From positions 1-37,186 of the forward strand of contig CALATK010000219.1 in assembly GCA_937891805.1 (NCBI GenBank): a stretch of 37,186 bases of DNA, read 5' to 3'. The DNA is from an uncultured Fibrobacter sp. Lineage in GTDB: Bacteria; Fibrobacterota; Fibrobacteria; Fibrobacterales; Fibrobacteraceae. Positions 1-7,161 of this stretch are shown here, piece by piece. Each line of letters begins with the position of its first letter. The first letter of the stretch is position 1. A program made the position numbers and the translations under genes. The notes beneath the pieces were generated by a model. It was not told where the DNA came from. It saw only the letters and a program-made list of their open reading frames with translations, and did not search any database.

Positions 1-153
1 CTTATGACCTACCTGGACATTTTCATGCAGCGCTCGGGCCGCGAAAAATTCCTGCTCCCCCAGGCCGAAAGGGATGCACTGCTCTACGATTACTTGGACC
101 GGCACGTGAACGGCATCGAAAACAACAGCCCCATTGTTCGGGTAGAGGGGTAA
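1..153 (+). CDS. C-terminal end of an unidentified protein (partial)
   Basis: An open frame enters from the left edge in frame 1 and stops at TAA 151-153. The 50 visible residues run from LMTYLDIFMQRSGREKF to NNSPIVRVEG. I do not recognise the family. It is charged, has no membrane segment, and looks like an ordinary helical C-terminus (QAERDALLYDYLDRHVNG). It lies 83 bp upstream of the MCE gene on the same strand and may be cotranscribed with it. The gap contains a small palindrome (GGAGAAATTCTCC) but no convincing terminator. Confidence 0.6.
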   Translation, partial: LMTYLDIFMQRSGREKFLLPQAERDALLYDYLDRHVNGIENNSPIVRVEG

Positions 154-236
154 TTCGAAGTAAAGAGATGGAATAAAACGCCATTTTGGAGAAATTCTCC
201 GGCAAAATCCATTGAAAATGCTATTTTAAGGCAGAA

Positions 237-1145
237 ATGAAGAAGAATACCACACTTTACTTCTCAGTCGGTCTTGTCGTCCTGTTGGCTATCGTCATCT
301 TGGTTTTCGGCATGTTCTTCTTGAACGAGAAGGACCCGCGAGAGACTTTCAACACCTTCCACCTGCGTTTCACCCAGGTCAGTACCCTTGTGCTGGACGA
401 CCCGGTTAAGGTCAATGGCGTCAAGCTGGGCAAGGTGGAAAGCATCGAGCTTGCAGGCCACCGCGTGGTGGTGACCATCCGCCTGCGTACCGACGTGATG
501 ATTCCCAAGGATTCCGAAATCCGGGTCCAGAACATCGGTATCATGGGCGAACGCCAGATTGGCATGATTCTTGGGGACTCCGAGGAGTATTTTGAGCCGG
601 GTGACACCATTACGGGCCAGTTCGACGCCGGCATCGCCGAGGCCCTCGGTCTGGCGGGTGAAGTTTGTGACAGCACCAAGGTCTTGCTGGAATCGGTGAA
701 GCGGGCCCTGAAGGGCACCATCGCCAGCGAGGATTTCCAGGACAGGTTCAACACGCTTCTCGTGAAGGCCGAAACCCTGGAAGACCGCCTGATGGAACTT
801 GTGAACACCACGGACCCCGAACTCAAGAAGAGCCTGGCCGGCCTGAACGAGGTGACTCTCAAGGTGGGCAACCTGGTCGATGGCGTCAAACCGCCTATCG
901 ACAACCTTTTTGCCAATACGGATGTGGTTATCGGGAATGCCAACAACTTGATTGCCGAACTGGAAGGTGTCACCAAGCACCTGGACGAACTCATTGCCAA
1001 GGTCCAGTCCAAGGAGAATACGGTGGGCGCCCTGCTTTCGGACCGCAAGCTGCACGACGATCTGGTCAAGACGGTCCATTCCGCCGACAGCCTGTTCAGG
1101 GTCATCTTGAACGATGGTCTTGACATCAACGTGGATATTTTCTGA
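237..1145 (+). CDS. mlaD: MCE-domain (MlaD-like) lipid transport substrate-binding protein
   Basis: 302 aa. An N-terminal membrane anchor (about residues 7-29, LVVLLAIVILVFGMFFL) is followed by an MCE domain (about 37-115) with the usual features: VKVNGVKLGKVESIEL, then IPKDSEIRVQNIGIMGERQI. The rest is a long helical tail with periodic Asn/Leu/Val, as in other MlaD-type proteins of phyla that lack a short MlaD. Members of this family bind phospholipid in the periplasm and dock on the MlaE permease and MlaF ATPase. Genes for those two are in this window but about 30 kb away at 31330-32919, so partnership is inferred. The start is ATG 237 with only a weak purine stretch upstream. The HPr gene begins 6 bp after the stop, suggesting one operon. 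It could equally be a paralogous MCE protein serving a different permease. Confidence 0.85.
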   Translation: MKKNTTLYFSVGLVVLLAIVILVFGMFFLNEKDPRETFNTFHLRFTQVSTLVLDDPVKVNGVKLGKVESIELAGHRVVVTIRLRTDVMIPKDSEIRVQNIGIMGERQIGMILGDSEEYFEPGDTITGQFDAGIAEALGLAGEVCDSTKVLLESVKRALKGTIASEDFQDRFNTLLVKAETLEDRLMELVNTTDPELKKSLAGLNEVTLKVGNLVDGVKPPIDNLFANTDVVIGNANNLIAELEGVTKHLDELIAKVQSKENTVGALLSDRKLHDDLVKTVHSADSLFRVILNDGLDINVDIF

Positions 1146-1151
1146 GGGGCT

Positions 1152-1424
1152 ATGATTGTAAAGACGCTTACGGTGACCAATAAACTTGGTGTTCATGCCC
1201 GCCCTGCGGGGATGATTGTTGATATTACGGGACCTGCCAAGAGTGACGTCTCCATAATTTTTGATGGTTCCAAGGCCAATGCCAAGAGCATTTTGAACGT
1301 GATGATGCTGGCCATTCCCCTGGGTTCCGAGGTGAAGTTCGAGGTGGACGGCGAAGACGAAGAACTGGTCGTGCAGAAGTTGGAGCAGTTATTCCATGAC
1401 AACTTCAACGAAGAAGCAGGCTAA
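1152..1424 (+). CDS. ptsH: Phosphocarrier protein HPr
   Basis: 90 aa, the normal HPr length. HPr carries phosphate from enzyme I to sugar-specific EII proteins, or acts as a regulator. The active-site stretch GVHARPA puts the phospho-accepting histidine at residue 15. The regulatory serine site is also present (KSILNVMML, Ser46), which in the known family is phosphorylated by HPr kinase/phosphorylase. This suggests that regulation is kept. The gene follows the MCE gene by 6 bp, and its 3' end overlaps the start of enzyme I by 29 bp in another frame, so translation of the two is probably coupled. No EII gene is visible in the window. Confidence 0.95.
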   Translation: MIVKTLTVTNKLGVHARPAGMIVDITGPAKSDVSIIFDGSKANAKSILNVMMLAIPLGSEVKFEVDGEDEELVVQKLEQLFHDNFNEEAG

Positions 1425-3231
1425 GGGGTCTTCTAGCTCCAAAACATCCAAGAAACCATTACGCATTGTATTGGTGGGCGTTCCTGCGTCGCCGGGCTTT
1501 GCCATGGGCAAGGTTTTCCCGATTACCAATAGGGAAATTTCCGTCGTCGAGGAGACCATTCCCGAAAGCCGGGTCACCACCGAAGAACAGCTGTTCTTGA
1601 AGGCCGTGAGCAAGACGGCAAAAGAAATCAGCCAGATCAAGGAAATCTCCGAGACCCGCACCGGCGTCCACGACAGCTTGATATTTGCAACCCACCTGAT
1701 GATTTTGCAGGACCCGGGCCTGGTGAACGGCGTCCTGGAAATGGTCAAGAAAAAGCACAAGACGGCCCGCTGGTCGGTGCACGTGGTGCTGGGCAACTAC
1801 ATCGAGAAATTCGAGAAGATCAATTCCCCGGCCATGCGGGACAAGGCGGCAGACCTTCGGGACCTGTATAACCGCCTGATGACCGCCCTGGACGATTCCG
1901 GTCCAGTACTGGAGGACGTGGCTCTGGAACAGGGCGTAGTGCTGGCGGCTCACGAAATCATGCCCAGCATGCTCATTGCCATCAAGCCCGGTCAGGTCAG
2001 CGCCCTGGTGATGGATACGGGTGGCCGCACGAGCCATGTGGCAATTCTTGCCAGGTCGTTGCAGATTCCGGCGGTGTCGGGCCTTAGGAACGTGGCCGCC
2101 CAGGTGAACGCCGGTGACACCATCATTGTAGATGGTACCGGCGGCATGGTCATTGTCAACCCGGACGAAGAGGACATCCGCAAGTTCCACGAACGGCAAG
2201 AGGTCTTTGAACGCCAGCGCCGGGAACTGTTCACCATGCGCCGTCTGGAGCCCATGACCCGGGACGGCAAGTACATTACGCTCCACGCCAACATCGAACT
2301 TCCGTCGGAAGCATCGAAGGTCACAGATTTCGGAGCCACAGGTATCGGTCTTTACCGTTCGGAATTCTTGTTCTTTCAGAAGGACGCTCCCACCGAAAGC
2401 GAGCAGGAAACAGCCTACGAAGAAATCCTTTCTACCATGTCGCCCTGTCCGGTGACCATCCGCACCCTGGATGCCGGTGGCGACAAGCTGGTGGCGGGCC
2501 TTACCGCCGTGAACGAGGCCAATCCATTCATGGGCTGGCGCTCTATCCGCGTGTGCCTCAGCCGCGAAGACATTTTCTGTACGCAGTTGCGGGCCTTGCT
2601 CCGGGCCAACAAGAGCGGGAATCTCAGGATTTTGTTGCCCATGATTTCCGGGCTCAACGAACTCCGCAAGGCGAAGGCTTATATCAAGCGCTGTGCCGAC
2701 GAGCTGAAGGCCGAAGGAGTGCAGGTAGGCAATATCAAGATTGGAGCCATGATAGAAGTGCCTGCCGCCGTGATGCTTGTGGACCTGCTTGCCAAGGAAG
2801 TGGATTTCTTCAGCATCGGTACAAACGACCTTATCCAGTTTACCTTGGCGGTGGACCGGACCAACGAACTTATCACCGAAATGTTCCAGCCTCACCATCC
2901 GGCCATTCTGCACATGATCAACCATGTGGTGATGGCGGCGCACCGCGAAGGGATTCCTGTGGCGGTCTGCGGCGAAATGAGTGCGGACCCCATGAGTGTG
3001 CTTTTGCTCGTTGGGCTTGGCGTAGATGAACTTTCCATGACGCCCTGGAGCGTTATGGCCACCAAGAAGATTATCCGTTCCATCAACTACGAAGACGTTC
3101 GCGAGTCCGCCCTGACCGTTTTGCAGATGGACGATTCCGACAACGTGAACGAGTATATGCACAAGAAGTATGCCCAGACCATTACGGACTTGGGTATTTC
3201 CAGCTTTGTGGGCCAGGTGGATGGGAAGTGA
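1396..3231 (+). CDS. ptsI: PTS enzyme I (phosphoenolpyruvate-protein phosphotransferase)
   Basis: 611 aa. It transfers phosphate from PEP to HPr. The swivelling phospho-histidine domain carries GGRTSHVAILAR, with the active histidine at residue 214. The PEP-binding barrel follows, with the conserved TGIGLYRSEFLF, GAMIEVPAAV, FFSIGTNDLIQFTLAVDR and the catalytic-cysteine segment VAVCGEMSADP. The protein has a Lys/Ser-rich extension of about 20 residues before the usual enzyme I start (LRIVLVGVPASPG). This extension arises because the only ATG available lies inside the end of ptsH; no in-frame ATG lies closer to the conserved region. The gene is complete, with every motif I can check intact. 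Confidence 0.96.
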   Translation: MTTSTKKQAKGSSSSKTSKKPLRIVLVGVPASPGFAMGKVFPITNREISVVEETIPESRVTTEEQLFLKAVSKTAKEISQIKEISETRTGVHDSLIFATHLMILQDPGLVNGVLEMVKKKHKTARWSVHVVLGNYIEKFEKINSPAMRDKAADLRDLYNRLMTALDDSGPVLEDVALEQGVVLAAHEIMPSMLIAIKPGQVSALVMDTGGRTSHVAILARSLQIPAVSGLRNVAAQVNAGDTIIVDGTGGMVIVNPDEEDIRKFHERQEVFERQRRELFTMRRLEPMTRDGKYITLHANIELPSEASKVTDFGATGIGLYRSEFLFFQKDAPTESEQETAYEEILSTMSPCPVTIRTLDAGGDKLVAGLTAVNEANPFMGWRSIRVCLSREDIFCTQLRALLRANKSGNLRILLPMISGLNELRKAKAYIKRCADELKAEGVQVGNIKIGAMIEVPAAVMLVDLLAKEVDFFSIGTNDLIQFTLAVDRTNELITEMFQPHHPAILHMINHVVMAAHREGIPVAVCGEMSADPMSVLLLVGLGVDELSMTPWSVMATKKIIRSINYEDVRESALTVLQMDDSDNVNEYMHKKYAQTITDLGISSFVGQVDGK

Positions 3232-3238
3232 CGCTTCG

Positions 3239-3268
3239 CGTCATCCTGAGGCGTAGCCGAAGGATCCA
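3239..3268. repeat. REP-like dispersed repeat (GTCATCCTGAG...GAAGGATCC type)
   Basis: Directly after ptsI lies CGTCATCCTGAGG, CGTAGCC, GAAGGATCC. It is a short imperfect palindrome of the kind scattered between genes in many bacteria. Related copies or halves occur at about 17850, 27715, 34550 and 35275 in this window. It may help transcript stability or termination after ptsI; nothing coding is seen in it. Confidence 0.7.
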
Positions 3269-3287
3269 GGTCTGAGGTTATTGTTGA

Positions 3288-5759
3288 ATGATTGAGAGTT
3301 TGTTGAAAAGTGGTAAAGTGACTAGGGTATTTCTTTTTGTTTTTATTTGCGTCTCTCTGCTTTTTGCGGATACCGTTGCTGTATCTTCTGCAGTTGTCTC
3401 TTCTTCGGCCCCTGTCGCCCAATCGTCTGCTTCCGCCCCAACCATCGTGTCTTCCAGTGCAACGGCCGTTGTTTCTAAGCCGACAACGGCAAAGAAGGAT
3501 TCTCTCCCCGCAACATTTGTCGCCACCGACAGCCTGATTTCGACAGTCCCCCTGAATGATCCTTTTGCAGAGCAAGAAAAGATTCTGCCCAAGGATTTCC
3601 AGAACCTGGTAGTTCGTGCGGAACGCTCCAAGCGGGCCTCTACGGATTTTGCCGTCTCGAAAAACGTTCAGGATTTCGCGAAGGCCGCTTATTACTATTA
3701 CAGGGAACTTTGGGATAGCGCCTACGCCGCCTACGATTCTCTGCGGAGCAGGGATTCCGTTCTAGAAAAGAGCGTTGTTTTGCGTATGGCCCGCACCTGT
3801 TTTATGCGGGGGGATTACGCCAAGATGCGCGCTACTCTTGCTCTTGGGAACAAGTACGCCAAGGATTCCGATTTTGACAAGTCTGCCTCCCGTATGCGTA
3901 TCGAGGCCGCCATGGCGGACACCAGCCTTACCGACGCGGCCCATGCGGATTCCCTGAAGGTGTTCCTGGAAAAGTACCCCAAGGGCGAAGACGCCGCCGC
4001 TCTCAAGTATCGCTACGCCCTGTACTTGGAGCAGTTCAAGCAGCCGGCCCAGGCCAAGAAACTTTATATCCAGCTGTTGGCCAGTTCTACGGCTTACAAG
4101 GATTCCTCCTTCAAGGCGATTCAGCGCCTGCGCAAGGTCCAGGGGACTCCGGAAAGCCTGCCCGAAAAGATTGCCTATGCCAGGATGGCCTGCGCCAAGG
4201 ACGAGGCGTCCGCTTGCCTTGTTCTGCTGGATTCCATCGCCATTATGGATTCTATCGCCCTTGCGAAAAATCCGTCTGCTGCGGTGGCGCCGTCGGAAGA
4301 TTCCCTGCAGAAGCTGTTGCGGCCCAGCACCCTGGACATGGACACCCGCATTGCCCTGTGGGAAAAACGGGCTGTGACACTCCGCAGCTTAAAGCGCGAA
4401 GACGAGTCTATTGCCCAGTTCCGCTTCCTGTTGGATTCTGTGGAGGCTAAGCCTTTGTGGATGCAATCTATCTTGAAACTGTACCGCAACAACGCCAAGA
4501 AATACGCCAAAGAAATCAAGACCACCGATTCCCTGCTGCAAGATGCAAGCCAGTTCAGCAAGGAGAATGCCAACAACCTCTGGATAAAGGGCTTTGAATA
4601 CGAGCAGAATGAAAAGTACGACAGTGCCATCGTGTGTTTCAAGAAACTTTCCCATCGCAGGTTCAAGAACAATGTGAAGCGCCAGTGGGCAAAGTTCCGC
4701 ATCGGTTTCGTCTATTACAAGCAAGAAAAATGGCAAGAGGCCGTCGATGCCTTTATCGATGCGGCCAAGGAGCCGTTCCTTTGGAGCGGAAGCGGGGCCC
4801 GCATGTTTTTGGGAGATGCCTACATGAAGCTGGGCAAGGATTCCCTCGCTCGTGAAGCCTATCTGGACTGCATCCGGGATTTCCCGCTGGCCTACTACGC
4901 CCACCGCAGCCGCCTGAAACTTGCGGAATACAAGCTGATGGAAGAGAAGGACATTCCGTATGCTCACGGGGTCGCCATGTCTCCCGAAGAGACTCTGGCC
5001 TGGATTCGCGCTTCCCAGAAGATTGGCAAGCCGGACACCACCTACAACCCGACCCGCTACAACCGCATTCGGGAGCTGTTCCTTTACGGTTTCAGCGACG
5101 AGGCCTTTGCCCTCTACGACGAGGTGCGCCGCAAGAATTACAAGCGTCTGGATTTCTTGTACGAATATGGCAAGCTCTTCTACGAGATGGGGGAGGTGGC
5201 CGCCGGCTACAGGCTTGCACGGCAGTTCCAGAACAACATCGACCGTCGTCGCCTGATGGCACCGCCTATAGATGTGCTGCATTACCTTTATCCCATTCCC
5301 TTCAAGGACCAGGTAAAGTTCCATTCCGGAACGCGAATCGACCCTTTCTTCGTCTATAGCGTCATGCGTCAGGAATCCATCTTTAATTTCGAGATTGCAT
5401 CTCCGGTAGGTGCCCGCGGGCTTTTGCAGATTATGCCCGCCACAGGCAAGATGGTGGCCGCCAAAGAAGGGATTCCCGATTTTGACCCGCTGTTGCTTTT
5501 CAACCCTTACATGAACATTCGCCTGGGTGTCCGTTACCTGGTGGACCTGAAGGCCGAATACAGCGACGACTATATGTACGTGCTGGGCAACTATAACGCA
5601 GGCCCCAAGCCCACCAAACGCTGGCAGGCGGCAGGTCAAGGTAAGCACTGGGACATCCGCGCCGAAGAAATCAGCTACTGGGAAACCCGCGACTACGTAA
5701 AGCGCGTCATGGGAAATTATTGGATTTATCAGGAAATTTATGATAGTTCTGATTTCTGA
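3288..5759 (+). CDS. TPR-containing lytic murein transglycosylase (SLT domain)
   Basis: 823 aa with a hydrophobic export signal at about residues 13-28 (VFLFVFICVSLLFA), then a Ser/Ala-rich linker. Residues about 110-620 are a helical tetratricopeptide-type superhelix (for example FRIGFVYYKQEKWQEAVDAF). The C-terminal catalytic SLT domain (about 670-800) has the hallmark VMRQESIFN, with the catalytic glutamate at residue 696, followed by GARGLLQIMPATG and YVLGNYNAGP. This is the architecture of Slt70, which cleaves peptidoglycan in the periplasm and leaves 1,6-anhydro ends. No lipobox is seen. The last codons (SSDF, stop) lie in a 7-bp tandem repeat beginning at 5748, so the extreme C-terminus may have been altered by repeat insertion. 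Confidence 0.92.
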   Translation: MIESLLKSGKVTRVFLFVFICVSLLFADTVAVSSAVVSSSAPVAQSSASAPTIVSSSATAVVSKPTTAKKDSLPATFVATDSLISTVPLNDPFAEQEKILPKDFQNLVVRAERSKRASTDFAVSKNVQDFAKAAYYYYRELWDSAYAAYDSLRSRDSVLEKSVVLRMARTCFMRGDYAKMRATLALGNKYAKDSDFDKSASRMRIEAAMADTSLTDAAHADSLKVFLEKYPKGEDAAALKYRYALYLEQFKQPAQAKKLYIQLLASSTAYKDSSFKAIQRLRKVQGTPESLPEKIAYARMACAKDEASACLVLLDSIAIMDSIALAKNPSAAVAPSEDSLQKLLRPSTLDMDTRIALWEKRAVTLRSLKREDESIAQFRFLLDSVEAKPLWMQSILKLYRNNAKKYAKEIKTTDSLLQDASQFSKENANNLWIKGFEYEQNEKYDSAIVCFKKLSHRRFKNNVKRQWAKFRIGFVYYKQEKWQEAVDAFIDAAKEPFLWSGSGARMFLGDAYMKLGKDSLAREAYLDCIRDFPLAYYAHRSRLKLAEYKLMEEKDIPYAHGVAMSPEETLAWIRASQKIGKPDTTYNPTRYNRIRELFLYGFSDEAFALYDEVRRKNYKRLDFLYEYGKLFYEMGEVAAGYRLARQFQNNIDRRRLMAPPIDVLHYLYPIPFKDQVKFHSGTRIDPFFVYSVMRQESIFNFEIASPVGARGLLQIMPATGKMVAAKEGIPDFDPLLLFNPYMNIRLGVRYLVDLKAEYSDDYMYVLGNYNAGPKPTKRWQAAGQGKHWDIRAEEISYWETRDYVKRVMGNYWIYQEIYDSSDF

Positions 5760-5775
5760 TTTCAGATTTCGGATT
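5748..5775. repeat. Heptamer tandem repeat, left flank of the four-helix-bundle gene
   Basis: Four 7-bp units are in tandem: TCTGATT, TCTGATT, TCAGATT, TCGGATT. The array includes the stop codon of the transglycosylase gene. It is followed by GAAGTTTGGAG (5780-5790), which recurs inverted at 6186-6196. Confidence 0.75.
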
Positions 5776-5795
5776 TATTGAAGTTTGGAGAAAAA

Positions 5796-6248
5796 ATGGA
5801 AAGAAATTACCTGCAGAACAAAAGCATGGATTTTTCTATTAGAATGGTAGAGCTTTATCAAAAACTTTCTGATGAAAAACATGAGTACGTTATGTCCAAG
5901 CAGGTTCTTAGAAGTGGAACTAGTATTGGCGCTAATGTGCGGGAGGCTAAGAGAGCGCAGTCTACGCCTGATTTTTATTCAAAACTCACAATTTCATTGA
6001 AAGAGGCAGACGAAACGCAATATTGGCTAGAATTGTTGCATAGAACAGGCTATGTTAATGAGGAAACATTTAAAAGTTACAATTCAGATTGTGAAGAATT
6101 AATTAGGTTGCTTGTATCAATTACAAAAACACTACATAACAAGATTATGAAGCAAAAATGCTTAAAGCAGTTTTCTAATTGTGAACTCCAAACTTCGAAT
6201 TCCAAATTAAAAGCAACTCCGAACTCCGAACTCCGAATTCCGAATTAA
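5796..6248 (+). CDS. Four-helix bundle protein (23S rRNA intervening-sequence protein family)
   Basis: 150 aa from ATG 5796, chosen because GGAG sits at 5787-5790; an in-frame TTG at 5778 is less likely. The core VLRSGTSIGANVREAKRAQS, then a helix with EADETQYWLELLHRTG, is diagnostic of the TIGR02436/PF05635 four-helix bundle family. Members are found in 23S rRNA intervening sequences and scattered in genomes; their function is not settled, and basic surface residues suggest nucleic-acid binding. The last about 28 residues (NCELQTSN..., NSELRIPN) are encoded by 7-bp tandem repeats, so the true fold probably ends near KIMKQKCL. The gene is AT-richer than its neighbours and framed by inverted copies of GAAGTTTGGAG, which looks like an inserted cassette. 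Confidence 0.85.
   Translation: MERNYLQNKSMDFSIRMVELYQKLSDEKHEYVMSKQVLRSGTSIGANVREAKRAQSTPDFYSKLTISLKEADETQYWLELLHRTGYVNEETFKSYNSDCEELIRLLVSITKTLHNKIMKQKCLKQFSNCELQTSNSKLKATPNSELRIPN
6186..6244. repeat. Heptamer tandem repeat, right flank (inverted relative to left)
   Basis: The units are CTCCAAA, CTTCGAA, TTCCAAA (6186-6206), then CTCCGAA three times and TTCCGAA (6217-6244). The pattern is YTCCRAA with a strict 7-bp period. CTCCAAACTTC at 6186-6196 is the exact reverse complement of 5780-5790. The array codes for the tail of the four-helix protein and ends 6 bp before the start of the permease gene. Confidence 0.75.
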
Positions 6249-6250
6249 CA

Positions 6251-7093
6251 ATGCTCTTCTTGCTACTAACAATCGGCCCTGCCTTCCTCTTTGCCTGCGG
6301 AAACATCCTGGAAAAGTCCGGAGTTTCTACCGTCGGTAAGCGCACCGGCGGAACTTCCAGACCCTGGGAATTTTTCAAGGGCGTCATTACCAACAAGTTC
6401 TGGTGGCTGGGCATCAGCTGTTCCGGACTTGCCACGGTGGGCTACTACATTGCCATGGCGCAGTATGACCTGAGCCAGGTCCAGCCCATGATGGTCTTGA
6501 ATCCGGTGCTTACCGCCCTGATGGGTTTTTGCATCTTGAAGGAGGCCCTGACCAAGCGCATCGTGGTGGCCATCTGCTTTGTGGTGGCCGGTCTCTTGTA
6601 TTCCGTGGAAAACCTGGGCGAATCTACGGCCCTGCAGAACATCCCCATGTTATGGGCCTATGCCGGTGGGCTTTGCGCCGTCACTCTGTTTGCCCACCTT
6701 TTTGTGAAAGATCGTGAAATGGTGGATTCCCTCATTATGGGTGTAGGTTTCGGACTTTCGGCGGCATTCTACAAGAGCCTTGCCATGGATTTCGATTTGG
6801 ACCATATTGAACTTTCGTCGGTAGCGAACCTGTTGCTGGACTTCAGGACTCTCGGTTACATTGCGACCTACGGGATAGCCTTCCTTTATTCCCAGATTTC
6901 CTTTTCCCGCGGGCGGGCCCTGTTCATAATCCCCTTCAGTGCCGCCGTAGGGGCGGCAGTTCCCACGCTGGCGGGGGGCCTGGTGTTCTCCGAGGCGTTC
7001 CCCATGGGCAAGGCCGTTTCGGTGGCTTTGGTGCTTATCGGCGCCTGTCTGTTTATTGTCCGCAGGCCCAGACGCAAAAAATCCGCAGGTTAG
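6251..7093 (+). CDS. DMT-superfamily (EamA-like) permease
   Basis: 280 aa with about nine to ten hydrophobic segments spread along the chain (for example LLTIGPAFLFACGNILEKSG at the start, VALVLIGACLFIVRRP at the end). The two-fold arrangement, and the segment MMVLNPVLTALMGFCILKEALTKR, match drug/metabolite transporter halves of the EamA type. The substrate cannot be told from sequence; members export metabolites or drugs from the cytoplasm. The ATG at 6251 follows the four-helix gene's stop by two bases, and the upstream flank is repeat, so its original promoter may have been displaced. It probably now depends on readthrough. Confidence 0.82.
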   Translation: MLFLLLTIGPAFLFACGNILEKSGVSTVGKRTGGTSRPWEFFKGVITNKFWWLGISCSGLATVGYYIAMAQYDLSQVQPMMVLNPVLTALMGFCILKEALTKRIVVAICFVVAGLLYSVENLGESTALQNIPMLWAYAGGLCAVTLFAHLFVKDREMVDSLIMGVGFGLSAAFYKSLAMDFDLDHIELSSVANLLLDFRTLGYIATYGIAFLYSQISFSRGRALFIIPFSAAVGAAVPTLAGGLVFSEAFPMGKAVSVALVLIGACLFIVRRPRRKKSAG

Positions 7094-7161
7094 TGGATGT
7101 TTTTTGTGGGCGTCCGCTTTTCTTGTGCCGCTTTGCTTTTTTTTCGTGTATATTTAATCCT

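Noticed and set aside
5796..6248. Diversity-generating retroelement accessory protein (Avd-like)
   Set aside because: The four-helix family is related to Avd, but no reverse transcriptase or template/variable repeats are in the window.
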